Positions 51,998 to 60,900 of a DNA stretch of 64,000 nucleotides are shown piece after piece (within the stretch, counting starts at the first letter, position 1; each line of letters opens with the position of its first letter). The translations under genes were made by a program, and so were the position numbers. The notes beneath the pieces were generated by a model. That model had not been told where the DNA came from. It ran no database searches and saw only the letters and a list, made by a program, of their open reading frames with translations. Source of the DNA: Orthonyx spaldingii (lineage: Eukaryota; Chordata; Aves; Passeriformes; Orthonychidae); NCBI GenBank assembly GCA_013397795.1, contig VZTJ01000081.1, positions 189,649-253,648 on the forward strand, written 5' to 3'.

Positions 51998-54900
51998 GTG
52001 AGTCCGCACGGCCGCCGGGCACCTGCTCCAGGCTGACCTGCGGCCGGCCTGACACCTTCCAGGCAAGCCACGTTGGCCTCCAGGTGTAAGAAAGACGCAT
52101 ACTTGTTGGTAGAATTGCCTTGCTTGAAGAATTTACGTGCTTGCTTTAGGGCTTGAATGTTTCAGTGATCTCAGTTCTAGGGGCAGGTTAACAAAGCCTG
52201 GGGAGAAGGGTGTACTGCTGTGTGTAGTACACCTGCAAGGTGTAGACAGAAAGAATGCAGAATTCACGGGCCAGAAGGACATTTGACAGAAGTCCCAGGA
52301 TAAGGAAGAAACTACTAAAGCCAACTCAGCAACTGTGCTGAAACCAGCTCTGACTAAGTAGAAAGGTAATTCTGGCAGGGGGAGATCACGACCACCAACC
52401 CAAGAAACCCACCGACTCAAGAAGACTGACCATGCTGGCTAACTAGCATAAGAAGTGAGGGAATCATCTAACCAATGGAATACTAGTTAATAAGACAACT
52501 ACATAACTTTAAGGCAGTGAACATTAATGCCTTTGTTTGCTAAAGTGTATAAATAGTACAAAGTTTTGATAGTTGTTTGCAGGCTTTGCAGATTTTCCAC
52601 CCAGTGCCCCTTTCTGCACAGAACTGTAAATACATCAAATACTTTTACTTTGTGTGTGGATTGGCCTCTTGCACACTGTGTGAAAGAATCTGTGTTGGCA
52701 CAACAGCATCACCCTGGAGCAGGAATTTCCTCTTGCAGGGGCCATGTGTCCCTGTGTCAGGAGCAGACCTTGCCTTTCCAAGCCGAGACACCTGTGAGAG
52801 ACATGGCAGAAAACGCTGCTGAATGCTGTGAACTGATGCTAGCAAAGAACACCAGGCACACTAATTCCCTGCTGGCCCAGAGCTGTGTCCAGAGCCTGAA
52901 TCAGAGAGATGAGCTCTGTGTGTTGCTAAAATTGGTGGCCAGAGTTTTTCAGCAGTGTGGCTGATTGCTCTCAGGGATCTCCTGGTTCCTGAAGCTCAAA
53001 GCTGTGAAAAGCAAGGAAGCCACTTTGCTTCAAAAATGTCTTATTACTAGGAATGAGCATGAATAACACAAAAGTTAGTTAGTGTTGGGCTTCTCTATGT
53101 CAGGCTGGTTTTCTGCATTGTTTAACATTTAACCAAGGTAAGTGTTAACTGTAGCATGCTTTTCCACAGTCTGCTTGCTCCTTATGATAAGGTCGCTATT
53201 CCTTGAGTCTCTAAGTAATGGCTCTGTATTTGTATCATGCTTGTGAAGAACGATGTCCTTAATGGCCCCCTGAATCCAGTTTTCTTAATCCTTGAGTTTA
53301 GTAGTTTCACAAATGTGAAACTGTAAAACAAAATTTTCCAGCTCCCTGTTTATATAAGAACATAGTACCTTTCAAACACTTTCCAGCATACTTCATGATT
53401 ATTCAGTGATAAAAAGTATGTATGTCTGTAAGACTAAAATGCTGGTATTTTAAACAATGGTGACAATTTAAGTTTTGTATCTCTGTTCAACCTGTGCTTC
53501 TTCTAGAGAAAAATTAATTAAAAGAATTAATTCATTTTTTTTAAAGGCCAGGTCATATTGTATATAGAGACTGTAACTCTGGTTTATGAAAAGAAATTTC
53601 TGTTTTTCAGGAAGAATTAGATATGTTGACATATCCTGTTGAAAGCATTAGAAACTTCAGTATTATAGCTCATGTAGATCATGGCAAAAGTACACTAGCA
53701 GACAGATTGCTGGAAATAACAGGTAAGTTTTCGCATTTTATACTGTCTTTTCTTGACATGGAAGGTGACATCTTAAGTTTCTGTGTTTTTGATTATTACT
53801 AAAATTTCTAATATTTTTGCTCTTGTAGTGTTGCTTGTGCTTTCAGGCTCTGAGTTGTGTAGTGTTACAGATATATTGACTTTGTGGTTGAGATCTGCCT
53901 ACATGTAGGCGTAAGGAAGTGTGTAATTCATTTAAAGAAGTACATATTTTGCAAAGAGACTGAAAAGGAGTGTACTTCCTTGTTCAAAATGTTACTCCTG
54001 TCATTCCAACCATTAGATCAGTATATGGCAAGTTTATGATGTTTACTGCCAGTGGTTGGGTGGACAGAAGAGGTGGGACTGTCCTGACCTTGGAGTTTTG
54101 GACTCTCATTTAAGGGTGAACGAAACAAAACCAGGGAGAGAAGCTTTTCATCAAATTTATTTTTTATGGTTACCTCCCATGTATCACTGAGCATTTTTGC
54201 CTGATGTCTGTGATAGAATGGAATTTTGAATTCAGGTCTGTCACTATGCTAATGCTCATCTTGCATCTTGAGATTGGTCTTAGAGCTGTGGGCCCCTTCT
54301 CTCCAGTGATAGAAGGTGAAGTTGCTTTAAATATCAAAATTATTTAACATTGGATGGATTTTTTGCTGCTTCTTAATCTCTCAGATGATGTTTTTTATCC
54401 TATTTATTCAGGATAGTATTTTATATAACTTTACGTGTAAAATTCATTTGACAAATGTAAAGAGTTGATGCACAGTTTTGGTTTTGATTGGAAATCTTAG
54501 TTTAACTTAATCATATGAGAAAGCTTCATTTGCTCTTGGTTAATGCCATTTTCAAGATTTATGTAGTAAATTAGGTAATAAAGCTTTTTCTTTTCTTTTT
54601 TGTAGGAACAATTTCTAAAACTGACCGTAATAAACAAGTGCTGGATAAACTGCAAGTGGAACGTGAAAGAGGAATTACAGTTAAAGCACAATCTGCATCT
54701 CTCTTTTACAGTCATGAAGGCATGAACTACCTCTTAAATCTTATTGACACACCAGTAAGTTAAATATAAACAGTGTTGAAATCACACAAATCTAAATGTC
54801 TTTTTAAACAGGAGATTTCTGGCTTATTGTGTTTATTCACTTGCTCTTTTATAAGGATGTGAATATATATACAAGTGAAAACAACATAGTACAGAAATTT

Positions 54901-57900
54901 TTGCAAAAGACTCTAGAGATACCTGCAATTGTAAACATTTGTTTTCTCCACAGGGTCACGTAGACTTCAGCTATGAAGTATCACGGTCACTATCTGCATG
55001 TCAAGGTGTCATACTTGTAGTGGATGCAAATGAGGTGTAGTACTTAATTCTTGTTTTCTATTTAGTATTTCAGTATTTCCTTAAGCTAGAGGTAAACTAG
55101 GTGGTGGATTTTTTTCAGTTTTTCCACTATTGTTTTTGCTTCTGGTCTATCTCTATAAAAGTATTACGTTGCAGAAAAAGAATAATGGTAGTTTAAAAAT
55201 TATCTAGAGATAGATACTTGTATTGACAGATACCAGAGTTCCATGACATAGCAATAATAGCACAGAATCAATCAGTGAAGAATCAGATCCTGTTTTTTAG
55301 AGAGTATGAATTTTGCAAATGGCAGTCTGGAGAACTTCTAGCTATTGTACTAACACCCATTTGAGTACCTTCAGTTAACAGACTAGAGAATATGAGGATT
55401 CCAAAATCATGATTTTAAATATGGTTACATTATCATCAAAATGCTTTTTGAGAATTTTTTCTATGGCATATTTATGATTGTATTGTACAAGGGTCAAATG
55501 AATGCTGCTGTTTCCCTTGTTATATCAAAAGACCCCAAACCCAGCTCACTTTCAGTGATTATGAACACTTGCTCCTTCTTAGCTCGATGGGCAAGTCGCC
55601 CTCTTAAGTAAGCTTCAGTAATAATATACTCCCTAACTGCGCTGATGTTTTTACATTTAATTTTTTTTATGTCACTACTAAATATTATGTGATTGCTTGG
55701 TATTCTGTATTTGTCTTTCAGTCAGAATGCTTAGAAAACTCAACTTTTTCATTATAATTTTTTAATAAGTATTCTTTGTTGCTTCTTTATGTTGCCTAAA
55801 ATGTTAGGCTGATATATCCATAGCGAATATCCCCATATAAGTTATCTTCCACTTGTTCTGTTCTGAGCAAAGGAAAGACAACAAGCAGCTTCTCTTTTCC
55901 CCCTTCTCTTGCTCCCTGTGCCCACTTCTGCCCTCTCTGATTCAGTTGTGGTATTATTGCTTTATAGTCTCATTTATTAGCATCTCTGTCTCTTTGTTTT
56001 CCCTTGTCTGGTACTTGGATCTGGAAGGGAATCTTCTAATCAGAGCTATTGGTTTTGCCGTCCTTTTGAAAGAAATGTGAGGCACAAACCTTATAATTTG
56101 TTTTCTTTTATAAAAGTAACTGTATGGTAAGTTGAAGGTATGTTCTTGCTCTGTAAAGGAACTATAGTCTTATCACTGTCATAAACATCTCTTTTTCTTT
56201 GTCAGAGCCCATTTGTAAATAGTTTGTTAAGAACTAAAAAGTCTGTTCTTTGAGGTACCTGTTATTTATTTCTGAATAGCCAACATCATAGCATGCAGAA
56301 AAATTTGTACTTGGCACATAATGTATGCATAATACTGTGTTACCTATAAATAATTCCTTGAAAGTGATCACAGATGCAATATTACTGGTTTGTTAACTTA
56401 AATTCAGATTACAAGAAATTACAACTAGGAAAATTGTTTTCTTTCTCAGCAGTTGTGTATAATCAATCACCTTTTACTTATCCACCTCCTAAATCAAAGA
56501 GTTGATAGAATAGCAAAGTAATCTTGAATTGTATAGTGTGCCTAAAAATACTCCCCAAAACCACACCAAAACTGAGGAGGTTTCTGTATTAAACTTTATA
56601 ATGTTGTTTTGTAGGGTATTCAGGCTCAGACAGTGGCAAACTTCTATCTTGCCTTTGAAGCACAGCTTTCAATAATTCCTGTCATAAATAAGGTAATAAA
56701 GTTTTTAGCGTTTTCTGTTAAGTAGTTGCGTTGTTTAAATGTGTGTCAGACTGATCAGAAATGTAATCTCAAATAGAAGTATGTAACAAAAAAGTTAGTT
56801 ATTATAATATTTATTGGATTTACATATAACTTTACTGATATATAATGGGAATTTTCTGTATTTGCAGTCCGTGTAAAATTTTACAGTAACTGCTGTAATG
56901 AAATACATGAAATACATTTAGGTATTTAAAAAACGTAGCACTTAAGGACATGGCTTAGTGGTGGACTTTACAGTGCTAGTTTTATGGTTGGAATTGGTGA
57001 TGTTAAAAGTTCATTGATATTGAGGAAGTTACTGAAGTAGGAGCTCAATTTAAATGAAACTCAGGTGTTATTTTCTATACAGTTTTGAGGGCTGTGTTAT
57101 TGGAATCACAAGATTAATTACTGCTCAGCTTATGTTAATTGCTTTTTGTACATTTATATTATACTTAATATTTGATCCTATAAAAAATGTAGGTAGCACT
57201 TAATAGTTTCAAAGTATTTTGTAAACGAAAGATTTTTACCAACTCTTGGACAAAGGTGTTTTCCCTAATGAAACAAGCCAAAACTAGACTGGTTACAGAT
57301 GGGATCCTTCCTGAAATCAAGGAAGGAAGACTTTATAAAATGAATATTGATCTTTTCCAAAAGATGGACAGTATTTACTCATAAATACATAAAGGTTCTT
57401 TGTTGTGCTTTTGAAAACTACAGTACTAGATGATGTGGATTGCTTGTATATTTAGCAGTGTGTTGTTTTGCAGATTGACTTGAAAAATGCAGACCCTGAA
57501 AGAGTTGAAAAACAAATTGAGAAGCTGTTTGATATCCCTACAGATGAATGTATAAGGGTAAGATCTCTGTTTTATTACATGGCTGATAATTTATCTACTT
57601 TGTAACTAATGAATGACATATGCATTAGTAAATTAAGCGGGTGCTATCTCTCAGCCTGGTTTTGTCTGACATATGAATTTCTTTAAAGCCTGTGTCCTGT
57701 AAGAGTGGAGAAAAACCTTTCTGCTAAAAATCATAGTATTTTTTGAGGAATCAGAGAGGCATCAGAGATTTTAAATTATTTCTCACTGTCAGTCCATAAA
57801 TGGTCTTCGTTTTCTATCATAACAATAATTGCCATTCACAAAAGAAAAAATAGTATAATTTGCAATCAAAGAAACATTTCTTAGTAGTAGCATTCTAGAG

Positions 57901-60900
57901 TGTCCTCTTGAGTGCTTTTATGGGTAGTACTGTGGCCACCAAAACTATCTATGTAAACATGACACTATTTAATAAGTGTAAGACGTGTCGTATAAAATTG
58001 GTGTTGGATTTGTTTTAGATTTCTGCTAAACAAGGAACAAATGTTGAAAAAGTTCTTCAGAAGGTCATTGAGAAGATCCCACCGTAAGTCTAAATTTAAT
58101 TATGTATGTAATTAACCTTATAAGGCAATTAGGAAATCATGAGTTGCAATTATATGGTATGGGCAGTAGTTTTACACTTCATATGCATCTGATTTAAAGA
58201 AAATAGTTTATAGAAAGATGTAGGAGAAACAGAAAGAAAACAGTGACTTGTGCTTAGTCACCAGCGATGCTGAAAAGCAGAGGTACATTTTCTTCACCTC
58301 TGTCTTTCTTCACCACTCTCTTTAACCTCTTAAAGCCACTGTTGGGCTTTAGGCCTGGGGAGCAAAAATGCAGGTTGATACACAGACCCAACTGTCAGCC
58401 AAGAAAGAGTTGGTATGTGAATTATTACAGGAGCCTGACCCCTACACATCAATGGGCCCTGACAGTATCCACCAGAGGATTGTAGGAGAGCTGGCTGTGT
58501 CATTCCAAAGCTGCTCTTAATAATCTTAATAGTTTTTGAGAAATCATGGAGATCAGGGGACATCCCAGAAGACTGGAAGAATGCTAATGTCCCATCTACA
58601 AGAAGAGCTTAAAGGAGGATCCATGAATTTATAGGCCCATCAGTCTTACCACAGTCCCTGGGAATGATATGGAACAAATCCTCCTGAGGGCTATCACAAG
58701 TGAGATGAAGTAAGTGATTGGGAAAAGCAAGCAGGGATTCACCATGGGCATATCGTGCTTGACAAACCTGATCACCTCCTAGAGCAAAATAACCTGCTGT
58801 TGGTGTGAGTGGTGGACACTGTCTGCCTGGATTTCTCTCCACCTGGATCTTTAAGGAGTTCGATAAGGTTTCTCACAGACTCGTGGAGAAACCAGCGTGT
58901 CACAGTCCAGAGTGGTCTGTGTGGTGGGTGGGTGGGGAACTGTCTGATAGGCTGCACCCAGAGGGTGATGGCTCCTTTTCAGACTGTCCACAAATAGGGT
59001 CTGCCAGGGATCAGTACTGGGCTCAATGCTGTTTCATATCACCATAAATGAGCTGGAAGTTGGGATGTGTACCCTAGTGAAGTTTGCCAGCGATACCAAA
59101 CTGAGAAGTGAAGTAGACACTTTAGAAAGGGAGAGCCACTTTGCAGGAAGACCTAGGTAGGCTGGAAGAGTGGGCTAACAAGAACCTTATGAAATTCTGC
59201 AGAAGCAAAGGTCGTGCAGCTGGGAATACATAATTCAGGAGTGCAGCACAGGCTGGAATCTACCTACCTGGGGAGCAGCTCTGTGGAAGTGGACCCGGGT
59301 GCCCCGGGGGCAACAAAGTCAGTATGAGTGTGCTGCTGCAGCAAAGAAAGACAACAGCATGCTGGGTTGCCTCAACAAGGACATCGCCAGTGGAGATGAA
59401 GAAGTCATTATCCCACTGTTCAGTGGTGGCCGGTCCATACTTGGAATACTGTGTCCCTGCTATGCAGAAAATGTGGACAGGCTGAAGAGGGGCCACAGAA
59501 GGGCCACAGAGATGATCAAAAGACTGGGTAGCCTGCCCTGTGAGGAAAGGCTGAGAAAACTGGACTTCTTCAGCCTAGAGAAAAGAAGGCTTAAGGGAGA
59601 CCTTCTGCTGTGTTCTAGTATTTAAACAGTAGCTACAAAGAGCTATTGGAATAATCTCTCCAGGAAAGTGGTGGATTCCCCAACATTGGACACTGATTTG
59701 TTCGGGCAGGTTGCTGGGCCATCTTGTTGAGCCTGTGTTTTTGCCAAGAAAAGTTGGATCAGGTGATCCTTGAAATCCCTTCCAACCTGGTATGATTCTA
59801 TGAAAGTGTTTGGGGTGGGCGTGCTTGCTCATTCAATATTGAATGAAAACACACTGCATAATATTTTTTTTTTTTTTTTTGGTGACAGACCCCAGTGTAG
59901 TACTGCTGATCCACTGAAAGCCTTAGTATTTGACTCTACCTTTGATCACTACCGAGGTGTCATAGCTAACATTGCGCTCTTTGGTGGGGAGATTGCGAAA
60001 GGACATAAAATTGTGTCTGCACACACAAAGAAAAGATACGAAGTTAATGAAGTTGGAATTCTGACTCCAAATGAACAGCCAACACATAAGCTGTAAGTAA
60101 AAATTTCCTACAGTGGAACAAATCATATATTGGGGTAAGCTACAAAATCCTGCATTTCTGTTTGATTTTTGCTTTGAGAAGTAAAAATTGGGAGATGTCT
60201 AGGTTTTTGTTCTTGTTCCTTGGTAGTGGGGTCTTTTATAATTATTATTTGCAATTTAATGCTCTGTGTCAATTTTTTTTTTGGTTATGCTGAGGCAGAA
60301 GATTTTGGGAAAGGCTTTTTGGGCATTGCTGTGGGAGGAAGTCATAATCTGTAGTACATGGAACATCTGGACAGCTTGGTGTTTAAAGGCTAGTGTTGGA
60401 TATTCTTCTTCAGCTGTCCAATTTATTTCTAGGAACTGCCTTGTTTGAGAGTGGAAGGGAATGGGGCTTCATCTTAGGTATTGCTGCAGCATATTTTGAG
60501 GGTGGAAAACTTAAAATCCATGAATACAACAGCATCCAGAAACTGGCTTCTCATGGCAGCAGTGGGAAGAAAATCAGGTACTTAGAATTAGTGGTGAAGT
60601 TTTACCAGTTTGCATCCAAATACATATTAATGACTTTATGGGGTGGTTCTCAGATTACATTACTGTGTCTGGTAGGTTGAACTCAGCCAGCAACCCAGCC
60701 AGCCCCCTGCTCACTACCCCAACCCTAGCAAGATGAGGATCAGCATTGAGGAGGTACTTGTGGATTGAGATAAAGACAGTTTAATAAATGAAAGAGAAAA
60801 AAAAAAAAAAAACAAGTGATGCAAAGACAGTCCATTATTCACCACCTCCCACAAGCAGACTGATGTCCTGCTAGTCTACAAGTAACAGCTACCTTGGAAA

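Larger units (their letters stand above)
51700..52030 (+). promoter_or_regulatory. GUF1: GUF1 promoter CpG island
   Basis: Sharp rise in G+C and CpG density on both sides of the gap, covering GUF1 exon 1 and its donor. Two ETS-type core motifs read CTTCCG at 51745-51750 and CTTCCGG at 51778-51784. These are common in promoters of nuclear genes for mitochondrial proteins (NRF2/GABP sites). No TATA box was seen, fitting a housekeeping promoter. Confidence 0.75.

Noticed and set aside
51686..52100. Minus-strand Ala/Arg/Gly-rich open frames over the GUF1 CpG island
   Set aside because: They span the N gap and are antisense shadows of G+C-rich promoter DNA. GUF1 exon 1 is supported on the plus strand.
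52566..52964. 132-codon plus-strand open frame in GUF1 intron 1
   Set aside because: It overlaps the LTR-like R/U5 region, has no recognised domain and no splice support.
58267..59625. Several open frames in GUF1 intron 7
   Set aside because: They are broken pieces of CR1 ORF2 or its antisense, not host genes.
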